Origin: Sphaeroforma sirkka
Taxonomy: Eukaryota; Opisthokonta; Ichthyosporea; Ichthyophonida
Assembly (NCBI GenBank): GCA_001586965.3
Contig: LUCW03001724.1
Coordinates: 1 to 32,500, forward strand
Reading direction: 5' to 3'
DNA: 32,500 nucleotides
Shown here: positions 1 through 9,661 of the stretch, piece by piece
Numbering within the stretch: the stretch's first letter is position 1
Layout of the letters: each line of letters starts with the position of its first letter
The notes under the pieces: generated by a model
What the model saw: only the letters and a program-made list of their open reading frames with translations
Databases searched by the model: none
Told to the model about the DNA's origin: nothing
Program-made: the position numbers and the translations under genes

Positions 1-536
1 ATTGAGAGGATCCAGCCACTCGTTGTCGAGTTATGGCGTCCTCAGCTTCGGCCCCAAGATTTGAGCTGAATGGAATGGCTTCTCCATCGATGGCGAAACC
101 GAAATTTTCGGACAGGTCCAATACTTCCTTTTCACTCCGGATTTGTGCTGGAGTGTCCTTTAGATGTGGAGTTATAATGCCCCCCGACATTCGTATCCAC
201 GAATTTTCCAGCCTTTCGACGTTTATCCCCCCAATATTTGACGGCACGTGGTCAGGGGCAAACTGGGGTCCTGAGCTTCACTCCTAGGTGATACACGGAC
301 GCTGGCGAGCCTTCCGCGGTAGTAGATACCTCTTCTTCCAAGGCTTTAGGATCCGACGAGTCATCCTCAGAATAATCCTCTGTACCAACCTCAGAATTTG
401 CTTCCCCAACAGTATCCTCGGCAGGCTCAACTCCAGACAGGCTAGGTGTTTCCACAGGGACCTCAGGAACCTCGGCAGGCTTAGCAGGCTTAGAGCCTAG
501 CGGCTCCCCTTGCCTTTAGAAGTACCCTTTAGCCAT
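1..536 (-). pseudogene. Gag-like protein N-terminus, truncated by window edge (tandem copy)
   Basis: This is a near-identical copy of the start of the gag-like gene at 3418, read on the minus strand from an ATG at 534-536. Position 1 corresponds to position 2911 of the other copy. The encoded N-terminus is rich in Lys, Pro, Glu and Ser and has no recognisable enzymatic domain. Single extra bases directly after the start (a run of three T where the other copy has two, and four C where the other has three) shift the frame, and a short insertion lies near 371. It therefore cannot make the same protein as written. It continues beyond the left edge, so its full state is unknown. Its position after an LTR-like repeat makes it the second unit of a tandem LTR-gag array. 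Confidence 0.6.
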
Positions 537-1206
537 AGTAATTGCTGGATAGTAAATTGATGTCAGACAGTCTAGAAGCAGTACACTACTGTAACTACTA
601 TATAACTGAAAAATATGTAAACTTCGATGGAAATTACTAGGTTTCAAACTATATTAAACTAAAATACAATTTAGTCAGTTAGGATTTAGCAGTGGTAGCT
701 TGTGTAAGAATGATCGGGACCTGCCTCTTGTTAAGAGCCCAAATATCCTCGATCACACAGGGCGTACCTCTAGCTGTTCTTTATTGAATAATTTTCACTA
801 GAAGTACTAAATGTTCATGACCACTTGCCTAATTTGTAAATAGACATAATAACGTAAGTCACGTTAATACATTAGCTGATATAAATAAAGTTCCATCTGA
901 AGAAAAGTTAAAAGAAAAGACTTATTGGATTTTGAGATTGGCGGGAGGACCAAAATCAATAAGTAGTAGTTCGGAGATTATAAAATTTAGTTTATAATAT
1001 CCTACATCTACTAATGTCTCAAATAGGTCCAAGTAGATGAGTCATACCAAATACTCAGGCTATTGGAGCCATCAAAGTGAATTTAGAACACTTTGGAAAT
1101 ATTGGAAAAAGAGCTTGTACTAATTATTTAAAAAATACAAATAAAACCAATGTATTATCTCAATTGATCTTGATATTTTAGACTGACCGGAGGCCGTATT
1201 TCTACA
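537..1206 (-). repeat. LTR-like direct repeat plus leader, copy 1
   Basis: This segment matches 3419-4091 almost base for base over about 670 bp. On the minus strand it starts with TGTAGAA, as an LTR should, and it lies between the end of one gag-like frame and the start of the next. An AATAAA polyadenylation signal lies on the minus strand at 780-785. The last coding residues of the upstream gag-like frame (stop at 1155) lie inside the repeat. The 3' boundary of the LTR proper cannot be set by homology because the repeat runs on into gag. A CA end near the counterpart of 3583 would make the LTR about 510 bp, the rest being leader. Confidence 0.6.
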
Positions 1207-3418
1207 ACTTCACGTATGGTTTCTTTCAGCGCCGGGTGATCAAGCCCTGCACGAATAGCCATTTTATAAGTATGCTCATATGCTCGATGCGTTAAATTAT
1301 GTATAATTTTAACTCTACTTTCGAGCTCCTCTAAGTCAGTCAGATTCTGCGTAACGCTGGCTGGATGAACCATAGTCCTGTTGGAAAGGGCAACCTCAGT
1401 ATCAGGAGGGTAGAGTCCTGAGATACATAATTGACAACATTGGATTGTTGAAGTATCTTCTTCAGTTGTTTCGCAACTCCTGGCTGTTCTTTAAGCAGCG
1501 CTTTAAGTAATTGAGTGCGAGCTTCAGGTTCTCTTAGAGTTTTGAGTTTTTTTGATCCATGGCCTTAGCTAGTTCCATGTTTTTACGATCTAATGCCGTT
1601 TCAATCGGCATTACCTCGACTGCAATCTTGTTGGGTGCATGTGTTGTACGAGTCTTGAGCTTTTGTTCAAACTCTTTAGACTCCTCTAGTTTAGCTAACA
1701 ATTGGTTGAGGGTTTCCACTTAGTGGTACCTGCAGGACCGATGCGACAAACAATGGTGTGTTTCCAAGGTGTCTTCTTAATAGAATAGAATCCCTGATAC
1801 AAAAACGTGTCGGTTTCACGTTCGACATAGATATGCTCGTCTTGTATCGTATTAATTAAATCACGTATCCATGGGTCGGAGCTACGTAAGGGACAACACA
1901 GCGTAATGATAGACTTAGTAATTATAGGTACGACCACCTATCCGAGTATTCATATGTGTCATATGAGCTAGAGCACCTCGAATAGTGGTATCGTTCGCAA
2001 AGAACTTGCGAGACTCTAAAAGTTCACGGTCACGTGCATCTTCAAAAAAGGTGTTAAGTATATTATCACGCAACTGGTGCCAGGGTAGGGCTTTCCAGTT
2101 GGGCTCATGAGCCTTCAAGATAGTTCGCCATTCACCTGGCTCACAGAAATGAATAAAGGCATTCATCATCTGCTTATCCTTTAGGCTGGCAGACTCCTTA
2201 AGTTGGTCGAAGGCCTTCAGTGTCTCCACTGTACTCTCATTAGTAGAGAAATCGACCTCAGCCTGCGCGTTACCTAGCTGCTTTTTATAAAGCTTGGTTC
2301 TAAGTGTTCACGAGGCTCATGCTCAGTGCTACTGGCTGCTAGTGCCAAGATGGTGTCTATTTCCTTTCTCTTGTTATCGATTAGATAGCGAATGTTATCC
2401 GCTTTCCTATCGTCAAGGTCAGAGTCATTCAATAGACGGTCCTCAAGGACTTGCATACCAGAGCGTAATAGCCTGAGACGAGTATGTCTGGTTCTCACTT
2501 CCTCATCCTCAGGATTAGAGCGGGAACTCTCTAACGAGGTACTGGTGTAGCGATTGCCAAAATCGTGATTACCAAGGTTAGTTGGCAAATGAGGGTCGAT
2601 ATTACGAGGATGGTAAGCCTCATCGAGTTCCATACGATCATATCCTCTGACAGGGTTATGTTTGTCAAGAGGATGGTCGATGGTAGCATCAGAGCTATAG
2701 AGATTAAATTTTGAAATATTTTTCTCTCGCCAGTGGTAACTGGCTTAGTAGTAAACATACTGGCTGGTAAACCAGTAGGTCTCGGGTTCTTTTTTTTCTT
2801 CTTCGGTATAGGAAGAATATCAGCCAAGTGGGACATGTTTGAGGGGTCCACAACTGCTGCTGCCGCTAGCTCCTTCAAGAGCGCTTCAGTGCGGTTCAAT
2901 TGGCGTCGCGATTGAGAGGATCCAACGACTCGTTGTCGAGTTATGGCGTCCTCAGCTTCGGCCCCAAGATTTGAGCTGAATGGAATGGCTTCTCCATCGA
3001 TGGCGAAACCGAAATTTTCGGACAGGTCCAATACTTCCTTTTCACTCCGGATTTGTGCTGGAGTGTCCTTTAGATGTGGAGTTATAATGCCCCCGACATT
3101 CGTATCCACGAATTTTCCAGCCTTTCGACGTTTATCCCCAATATTTGACGGCACGTGGTCAGGGGGCAAGCTGGGGTCCTGAGCTTCACTCCTAGGTGAT
3201 ACACGGACGCTGGCGAGCCTTTCCGCGGTAGTAGATACCTCTTCTTCCAAGGCTTTAGGATCCGACGAGTCATCCTCAGAATTTGCTTCCCCAACAGTTT
3301 CCTCGGCAGGCTCAACTCCAAACAGGCTAGGTGTTTCCACAGGGACCTCAGGAACCTCGGCAGGCTTAGCAGGCTTAGAGCTAGCGGCTCCCTTGCCTTT
3401 AGAAGTACCCTTAGCCAT
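1155..3418 (-). pseudogene. Gag-like polyprotein of a non-autonomous LTR retrotransposon, frameshifted
   Basis: The gene starts at the ATG at 3416-3418 and is read on the minus strand. It runs through at least five frame changes: about 3418-2700, 2700-2274, 2290-1915, 1937-1720, 1719-1534 and 1373-1155. The N-terminal 100 residues are Lys/Pro/Glu/Ser-rich and a poly-Lys run lies near 2790. The segment at 2229-1915 is helical and capsid-like, with many Trp, Leu and charged residues. 1719-1534 is strongly coiled-coil in composition. The C-terminus ends in RPPVSLKYQDQLR inside the next LTR-like repeat. No protease, RT, RNase H or integrase motif is present between the two LTR-like repeats, so the unit appears to be gag-only. 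The gag assignment rests on position between the repeats and on the shared C-terminal tail with the zinc-knuckle gag at 4040-4779, not on a database match. Confidence 0.5.
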
Positions 3419-4091
3419 AGTATTTGCTGGATAGTAAATCGATGTCAGACAGTCTAGAAGCAGTACACTACTGTAACTACCAAATAACTGAAAAATATGT
3501 AAACTTCAATGGAAATTACTAGGTTTCAAACTATATTAAACTAAAATACAATTTAGTCAGTTAGGATTTAGCAGTGGTAGCTTGTGTAAGAATGATCGGG
3601 ACTGCCTCTTGTTAAGAGCCTAAATATCCTCGATCACACAGGGCGTACCTCTAGCTGTTCTTTATTGAATAATTTTCACTAGAAGTACTAAGTGTTCATG
3701 ACCACTTGCCTAATTTGTAAATAGACATATTAACGTAAGTCACGTTAATACATTAGCTGATATAAATAAAGTTCCATCTGAAGAAAAGTTAAAAAAAGAA
3801 AAAGACTTATTGGATTTTGGAGATTGGCGGGAGGACCAAAATCTATAAGTAGTAGTTCGGAGATTATAAAATTAAGTTTATAATATCCTACATCTACTAA
3901 TGTCTCAAATAGGTCCAAGTAGATGAGTCATACCAAATACTCGGGCTATTGAAGGCATCAAAGTGAATTTAAAATACTTCGGAAATATTAGAGAAATAAT
4001 TGTATTAAATTATTATAAACACAATTAAAAAACAATATGCTATTTCATTTGATCTTGATATTTTAGAATGACCGGAGGCCGTAATTCTACA
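3419..4091 (-). repeat. LTR-like direct repeat plus leader, copy 2
   Basis: This is the partner of 537-1206. On the minus strand it begins TGTAGAATTACGG at 4091. It contains a possible TATA element (TATAAA on minus, 3877-3882) and an AATAAA signal (minus, 3661-3666) about 210 bp downstream, the expected order for an LTR promoter and polyadenylation site. A TG/CA end near 3583 is possible but not proven. The remaining 160 bp to the gag ATG at 3418 would be leader. Differences from copy 1 are scattered substitutions and short indels, consistent with long residence after duplication. Confidence 0.6.
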
Positions 4092-4779
4092 ACAGAACCT
4101 CCGGGCCCACGCGATTTCAGTTTTGTTTGATAGCAAGGCCACCAGTGAAGATTCTGTCAGGGCATTGGGCCACCTGATGACCCGATTTGAAACAGTTGTG
4201 ACAAACATTTTCCCCATTTTCTTCCATGACAGGAGTAGTCGGGTTAGCTGGCGAAGTACGGGGACGAGAATTTCACCCGTCACGGGATTGAGTGCGACCT
4301 CTGGTATCAAGGGGAGTCGTAGTCACTGAGTGAGAACAAGAACCAAGGCATACAACATTGTTACAGCCATTGCGGCCACGAGACGAAGCTGAACGACCCC
4401 ACGTGAATCATTGTTGACACGATTTGCACGAGTCATTGTCACGTCTCCAGTAATCATTGCGGCCCTGCGCGTTCCCATTTCCACGGTCACGGTGATTATC
4501 ACCACGTTCATGGCGACCATTATCACGGTCACGGCAACGGCCACGGTCACGGGATGGATCACGTGGTTTCACGTCCGAAGGGGAAGTGGGATACTTGCGT
4601 GCGAAGGATTCTTCCAGAACAGCAACAGCAAAAGGGAAGCCCGCATAATTCTGGAAACCGACAAGAGAGGCCTTCACTAAGCTCTCCAAGAAAAGGGGGG
4701 TTAGTTTACGCCAGTGATTCAAAAGACCAGCTCTGTAGGAAAGAGGTTTGATTCGAACCCCCCTGGACCACTTTTCAAG
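4040..4779 (-). pseudogene. Retrotransposon gag C-terminus with CCHC zinc knuckle
   Basis: A single minus-strand frame is open from about 4779 and begins with a capsid-like stretch. It continues through a very Arg/Asp/Gly-rich nucleocapsid-like tract (about 4570-4440) to a perfect zinc knuckle, CHNCFKSGHQVAQC, at 4203-4162 (C-X2-C-X4-H-X4-C). That motif binds RNA in retroviral and LTR-element Gag proteins. The frame is interrupted by three TGA codons at 4408, 4273 and 4117, each of which could be a CGA Arg codon after one C-to-T change. A frame change near 4095 leads into the tail RPPVILKYQDQMK, ending at 4040 inside the LTR-like repeat. The 5' end is cut off where the repeat at 4771-5029 starts. 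Confidence 0.72.
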
Positions 4780-5029
4780 TGCGTTTCTCTCCGCTAGAAG
4801 AAGTCCTGGCCTGAGAGGAGCACACTAAGTCTTTATTTGTGGTTGATTTTTCTATTTCATTAAACTCGTATTTTCACTTAAGTGTTTCTCTCACGAAGGA
4901 ATCTAGTACTCCCATCAATTTTGTGTGGACTAATATCAGAAATATATTTTCGGCCTGGACCAGAAACTCAGAATTGAAGAAATCTTAATTTTGGGGCCTA
5001 TATTGGCTTTTCTAAACCAGGATGCTACA
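4771..5029 (-). repeat. LTR-like dispersed repeat, copy A
   Basis: About 260 bp align with 16612-16902 in the same orientation, with clear but diverged similarity (shared blocks TTTCTCTC, GTTTCTCTCACGA and AATATCAG.AATATATT). On the minus strand it starts TGTAGCATCCTGG; the other copy starts TGTAACATCATGG, fitting a TG-initiated LTR. It abuts the interrupted gag frame at 4779, so it probably truncated that gene. No convincing target duplication was found. It could be a solo LTR or another short mobile repeat. Confidence 0.5.
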
Positions 5030-6406
5030 CCCGATAGGAAAATTGGCTTAGGCATATACACTCATTGTACTCTTCGTTGCCATAGGATCTACAATCTCAC
5101 AAGGACACAGCTTCGACCCAGCACTAACCTATGCCAAAGCCCGCGCATATTCGAAACAACTGTCCCATCTGCCTGCAAGGGAAATTTCGGGTACGCACTC
5201 AAACTCGGACATAATCGATGGTTCTGTGGGGAATAGATACAATTGAACATACAGGGGCCTCTTTCTGAGGATTGTTATACACTTCAATTGAAGATGAAAG
5301 TTGTTTTGACATTCACCTCATCATAGCTAACAATCACCTCCAAATGTTAGCGAATATGAATAATGTATAGAGTAACTTTATTTAAACCCCGTTCAGAAGA
5401 GTTTAAATGTACATTCTTGGCCATGTGTACCTACACGTAAGCCCTAGACGTGGCCTGTTTTATGAGCCTTAACGTGTCACCCTTGACAGCTATCAGTTTT
5501 TTAACGACGTATCATTCTTGGTATCGAATAACAGTTGTATTTGAAATTTTGATGGCAGTGTTGATTTTGGCTAAACACCAAGTCTGTCGACATTAAAAAA
5601 CCTCGCACCCTCATGTACAGTTGGTCTAATCAGGCGGACGATCTAGTACTATGATAGAGATATAGGTAAATAGGTTGATATTGAAGAAATAAGATTAGCT
5701 TCAGCCCCTGATAGTGGACTACAAGGTAGGAAGAATTGAACAGGCAAACATGTTTATACGGTTCCACTTCTATCACATATCTTCAGTCTAAAACAACTAA
5801 GATTGAACGATTGGGTACTTTCACGCTTGAAATCCATCGTCTAATCATAGAAGTTTCCGGTTACATAAAACAGAAACTATATCAAAGTTAGGAGAATAAA
5901 ATTTATATAAAAAACTAAACACCAAGCTGATACAGTGACTCGCTGCACCTTGAATCTCTTTATTTGGAACCCAGCTCTCCACTCTATTTCGGGCTTCAAC
6001 GGGGCAAATGAAGTTGGCTGGTCCAGAGAACTCTTAATTGTCCTAATTCACAGTAGGTTATCTTGCTCTGTGACTGTATGATATACCAGTACTCCTTAAA
6101 ATCTGATATTTGAAAATGTGCTACTTCGATTATGACTATATTTCCTTTTTATGTTTTGTACGTCTTTCAGATTTTAATAATTTACGTAACTTGTGATGTC
6201 AGGAACCCACAGTTTATATAGCCTCCTTCAGCTTGAAATTTTCAATGTTTGCTGTATGTATGTGTTTTTAATACTCTGTTACTTTTTCCATGACATATGC
6301 TTAGGATGAATGGTATTTGTAAGTAAACCTTAACTGCATAAGCTCGCATATGTGTGGGAAAAATCTTTTCTGTACTAGCTCTATTTATTAATATTAAGAT
6401 TTTTGC
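5030..6406. other. Stretch without recognisable gene
   Basis: No reading frame here shows a known domain. The minus strand of about 5236-5135 has a short open stretch of protein-like composition that could be a gag scrap, and the plus-strand frame at 4991-5236 starts inside the LTR-like repeat and looks accidental. A perfect 8-bp inverted repeat ATTTAAAC/GTTTAAAT lies at 5381-5388 and 5401-5408. The rest is AT-rich and unremarkable up to the target-site copy of the copia element. Confidence 0.5.
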
Positions 6407-6411
6407 AAAAC
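6407..6411. repeat. Target-site duplication AAAAC, left copy
   Basis: AAAAC directly precedes the TG of the 5' LTR at 6412. The same five bases directly follow the CA of the 3' LTR, at 15025-15029. A 5-bp duplication is what the integrase of LTR retrotransposons produces. Confidence 0.85.
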
Positions 6412-6803
6412 TGAGAGACTACAGGTCTCAGGCCAGATTTTACAGCAAGAAACCATCTTTGATTTATGGAAGTCATCAGAGTCAGCTCACTCCCGAGAGC
6501 TAATCAATTTGCTCAAATTACTCTCAAGAGTTGAGTTATTACTTAACCGACTTCCGAGAGCAAATTAAATTTCTCAACCGAATCCCGAGAGTGGATTAAG
6601 CCTGTCAACCGCAACATTCTAAAAATAGCTGCGGTTCTATGTGAGTCACAACCTAGGCGGAAAGGTATCATGTGATCAGCGTGAGATTTTGAATTAGAAA
6701 GCATCGAAGTGTTAAAGTGTTCTGCATAAGGTTTCTCACACTGACCATATGAGTTTTACCCTGGCCAGCCCAAGCGGCTGAACACTAGCACAAACACCTT
6801 AGG

Positions 6804-6809
6804 TATAAA
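6804..6809 (+). promoter_or_regulatory. TATA-like element of the copia LTR
   Basis: TATAAA lies about 78 bp before the LTR end and is conserved as TATAAAA at 14947-14953 in the 3' LTR. Conservation and position make it the likely core promoter for the element's transcript. Confidence 0.5.
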
Positions 6810-6827
6810 GCCAAAGGCGAGGTCAGA

Positions 6828-6833
6828 AATAAA
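6828..6833 (+). promoter_or_regulatory. AATAAA polyadenylation signal of the copia LTR
   Basis: AATAAA is present in both LTRs (here and at 14971-14976), 19-24 bp after the TATA-like element. In the 3' LTR it would direct polyadenylation of the element RNA. Confidence 0.45.
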
Positions 6834-6881
6834 TACATACATTTGCACTTTATTTAAAGTCTACTACATTGTACTCTAACA

Positions 6882-6900
6882 ACTTATCAGGTCACTCTGA
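6882..6900 (+). other. Putative primer-binding site region
   Basis: The bases directly after the 5' LTR, ACTTATCAGGTCACTCTGA, are where the minus-strand primer tRNA should pair. TATCAG resembles part of the initiator-tRNA-Met binding site TGGTATCAGAGC common in copia elements, but the leading TGG is absent. The position is firm; the tRNA identity is not. Confidence 0.35.
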
Positions 6901-6915
6901 TCTCGCGCTATCAAT

Positions 6916-7419
6916 ATGCCTACTGCGAACTCGAAGGATATTAAGGCCAGCACTATTCTCGAATCGAAGGTCGACTGGCTTCCTTGGAAAACCCAGACAA
7001 TTCTATCCGTGAATTGTGAAGGAATCCCAACAATATTGACCGATCCGACCCCGTCTAGAGGCAACCGATGGACACCCAAGGAAATCGCTGAGGCATATCG
7101 GATTGTCAACTGCACCTTATCTCCACTGCTGCAAACGGAGATCAGCCAATTTATTGATAAGCCGTGGGAAGCTTTTGCCGCACTGAAACGCAAGTTTGAA
7201 GCCCTGACCGAAGATAATATCCAGACATTAGAAGGAAAACTGAACCGCATCACGCAAGAACGGAACGAATCTTACGCCAGCCTTATCAGTCGTCTCAACA
7301 CGGCATAAGTGAAATTCAAAAACGTCGGAGGTACGAAGTCTAACAACAGCCTATGCGCTATTCTACGGCAGGCTGTGAACGACGAGAATCAGACTGTTAA
7401 GATTACCTTAAAGACACCC
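6916..7419 (+). pseudogene. Copia Gag, N-terminal part
   Basis: The ATG at 6916 follows the 5' LTR by 34 bp. The first 130 residues show the copia Gag pattern: a W-L-P-W segment, an A-Y-R-I-V stretch, then W-E-A-F-A-A-L-K-R-K-F and E-G-K-L-N-R-I. A TAA at 7306-7308 ends this frame, but Gag-like coding continues beyond it with a frame slip, through I-L-R-Q-A-V-N to K-I-T-L-K-T. There it is cut by the nested repeat. The reading resumes at 8967 with P-L-M-A-I-S-Y-D-E-L, so the two halves were once contiguous. Gag would have formed the virus-like particle in the cytoplasm. Confidence 0.8.
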
Positions 7420-7421
7420 AA

Positions 7422-7547
7422 CTTCCCCATATTTATTTTTCACTGCTCCATATTTATTTTTCACTTCCCCATATTTATTTTTCACTTCCCCATATTTATT
7501 TTCCACTTCCCCATGTTTGTTTTTCACTTCCCCATATTTATTTTTCA
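7422..7547 (+). repeat. Six tandem copies of a 21-bp repeat
   Basis: The unit CTTCCCCATATTTATTTTTCA is repeated six times (starts at 7422, 7443, 7464, 7485, 7506 and 7527), with a few substitutions in units 2, 4 and 5. Because 21 is a multiple of three, one frame reads an F-P-I-F-I-F-H repeat, but no start or context supports translation. It sits at the 5' end of the nested element, where LINE-type elements often carry tandem promoter monomers. Confidence 0.9.
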
Positions 7548-7762
7548 CGATGGACCTTTGATTCAAATTTTTGTCTCCGAAACGTAAATCTCGGTGACCA
7601 GTAGGTCACCAGTGTAGAACTGAATACCACTTTCAAAAAACCCACAGACCCCACCAAAACGTTGACTTGAAATTTGGATTTTCAATCAAAAAAAATAAAA
7701 TACAGTAGGGAGTCTGGGGACCCACACTCCCACAGCCCCACAGTCCCACATCCGCGAAAAAA

Positions 7763-8924
7763 ATGTCGGGCCAGGCCGAATCCCCAATTGAGACGTTCGT
7801 CCCCAACGGCTCCTTACCCAATGACCAATGGAAATTGGACATACAAAAATCGATCACAACCCTCTCTGCCCAGGTCAGTACTTTACAGGCCAATCTCAAT
7901 CAAATTTTGGGACCGGCTCTAACAACCCCGAATAATGATAGGCCCATCTCCAAGGAGCCTTTGACTGATGACCAATGGAAATCAACCATACACCAAATGC
8001 TCACTAACCTCTGTGCAAAAACAATCAACCTTGAATCCAAACTCCGGGACCTTAAATTCTAAAACCGTGCACCTATAGATAAAGACACACCCGACACTTT
8101 CCGATTTGGCTCCACAAGCCCGCCTGCTCCGCCTGCAAAAAGACCGCGGTCACAGGCGCCCAATAGCAGCAGTAAGCCTCCCAGCTACCGCTCAAAAGTG
8201 GACAAACCTACAAAACCGAGCCCTAAAAAACGCCCGACCCTACCAGCTTCTCAGTCCCAACCGCAGCCGCCAGTACCCGAACACCTTTTGACGAAAGTGG
8301 TGGGCCGCCCGATGCCGGACAAAACTCTTCATGAAATGGATGACATAACTCCGGTATGGCTCTTCTTCCGAGCAATTTTCCCTAACGGCAAGCCCCATCC
8401 CAATCAGTATTTGAAAAATACTGGCATGCCCAACCAGTCCTCAATCGACACCACTTTCTCTGGTACCTTCCGTCTAAATCGGTATCTCAACCAAATCGCC
8501 GCGGAAGTTCCACCAGTTCCATCCGCCTTTGTGTTCCTAGCGACGCTGTCGCCCAGGTAAAACGACATGCAGCACTTACGTGGAAATGGCAGCTTGATGA
8601 AAACATCGACCCCGCTCCCAACAACATCCCGACACTACGAAAGCAGCTTTAATCCATTATCTCCGCACCAAGCGGGAGGCCCGCTGCACACATGAACGAG
8701 CGCCAAAAATTCTTGACCGCAGCATGGATGCACTACTGATCCCACTTGTCAAATCCACTAACGCAGACATCCTCCAATCTACCGCGGATCGTCTCCAGAA
8801 GGCTTACCAAGCAAAGCATAATGCAAACCTCTTCTCACCTAACCCGCAAATCCCGGCAAATGCTAATCTTTCCTGCACCAATACAGCGACTATGAGAGCC
8901 ATACCATATATTCATACATTGTAA
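7763..8924 (+). pseudogene. ORF1-like protein with paired coiled-coil segments
   Basis: The frame starts at the ATG at 7763 and stays open to a single TAA at 8060-8062. It then continues in the same frame to about 8390. The first 100 residues contain two related segments, N-D-Q-W-K-L-D-I-Q-K and D-D-Q-W-K-S-T-I-H-Q, each followed by a heptad-like Leu pattern, suggesting an internally duplicated coiled coil. A Pro/Ser/Lys/Arg-rich basic linker follows (about 8090-8290), then a folded-looking part (W-L-F-F-R-A-I-F-P-N-G-K-P). Compared with the copy at 12234, one C is missing near 8395 and a second indel lies near 8610, so the C-terminal half is read in other frames to 8924. The layout resembles LINE ORF1 proteins, which bind RNA, but this is inference and the family is not recognised. 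Confidence 0.5.
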
Positions 8925-8966
8925 TATACATACTTGTCATTTTTTGAAATAAATAAAATTATCCCT

Positions 8967-9661
8967 TTGATGGCCATTTCGTATGATGAGCTCACCACGT
9001 ATCTCATCGCATTGGACCCAGATAAAAGTGACCCATCAACCATTGTGCACGGTGCGCATGCAGCTATATCGACAGAAAATTGTGCATTCTGCAATAATCG
9101 TGGCATTCCATTGGGCAATGCCGTAAGCTACAAGTGCTAATCAAATCATGCGTTGCTGGTAACCCATACAATCAGGGTCGTGACCACGACGGCCGTAAAC
9201 GTTACGATCGACGGATTGACAAATCTGGTCCTCGTCATGACATGAGAGACTACAGATTTAAGTCCAAGAACAGTAACAAGCATCGCCGACCTGATTCGAA
9301 TCGCGACTACCGTACTCGTGTGGAACAGTACAACAGAAACAACAGCTACCAATACCGCTACGATAATCACGATGACCAAGACCGACAAGACTACCGAGTA
9401 GATAGGTATAATAGACGCGACTACGACGATGGTAGATATTCACGAGATACCCAACGAGCACAAGACATTAACAGAACATACAGATCCCAGAGCAATCGAC
9501 GCCAATCTCAGGAAGGCAGACAAGACAAAGCTATGTCAGTACAAGTATCTGATGACCAGCTACCTGCAAACAGACAGATTGCATTCTCCACAATTAACCC
9601 TACAGTCGACAACAAGGAGGTGAATGATCAGTCAGATAGAGATTCCAGAGGTGGATACTGA
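8967..9661 (+). pseudogene. Copia Gag C-terminus / nucleocapsid with broken zinc knuckle
   Basis: The Gag reading resumes after the nested insertion at L-M-A-I-S-Y-D-E-L. A CCHC zinc knuckle is present at 9081-9122 but is split by a one-base loss at the histidine codon (C-A-F-C-N-N-R-G, then a frame change). Downstream, in the frame from about 9107 to 9661, lies a very basic Arg/Asp/Tyr/Gln-rich tract typical of nucleocapsid tails. A TGA at 9659-9661 separates it from the protease in the same frame, so gag-pro was probably one continuous reading frame. Confidence 0.75.

Larger units (their letters stand above)
6412..6881 (+). repeat. Copia 5' LTR
   Basis: The 470-bp LTR begins TGAGAGACTACAGG and ends CTCTAACA. 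It matches 14540-15024 with scattered substitutions, plus a short stretch near 14820 present only in the 3' copy. TATAAA lies at 6804-6809 and AATAAA at 6828-6833, close together near the R region. Four imperfect copies of CCGAGAG followed by an ATTAA-like block lie between 6492 and 6600 and may be promoter elements. Differences between the two LTRs mean the insertion is not recent. Confidence 0.9.
7420..8965 (+). mobile_element. Nested repeat carrying an ORF1-like gene, inserted in copia gag
   Basis: Copia gag is interrupted between K-I-T-L-K-T (near 7417) and L-M-A-I-S-Y-D (near 8968), and this 1.5-kb block fills the gap. It starts with six 21-bp tandem repeats, contains one long decayed reading frame (7763-8924), and ends in an A-rich tail with AAATAAATAAAATTATCC. 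Its last 650 bp recur at 12234-12888 inside the same copia element, where the copy starts abruptly. Variable 5' truncation with a fixed A-rich 3' end is the usual result of target-primed reverse transcription by LINEs. The block has no RT of its own, so it may be an ORF1-only non-autonomous derivative. No clear target duplication was found. Confidence 0.65.

Noticed and set aside
4748..4768. tRNA-like B box on the minus strand (GGTTCGAATC)
   Set aside because: The flanking bases do not form a T-stem and no A box or cloverleaf is present.
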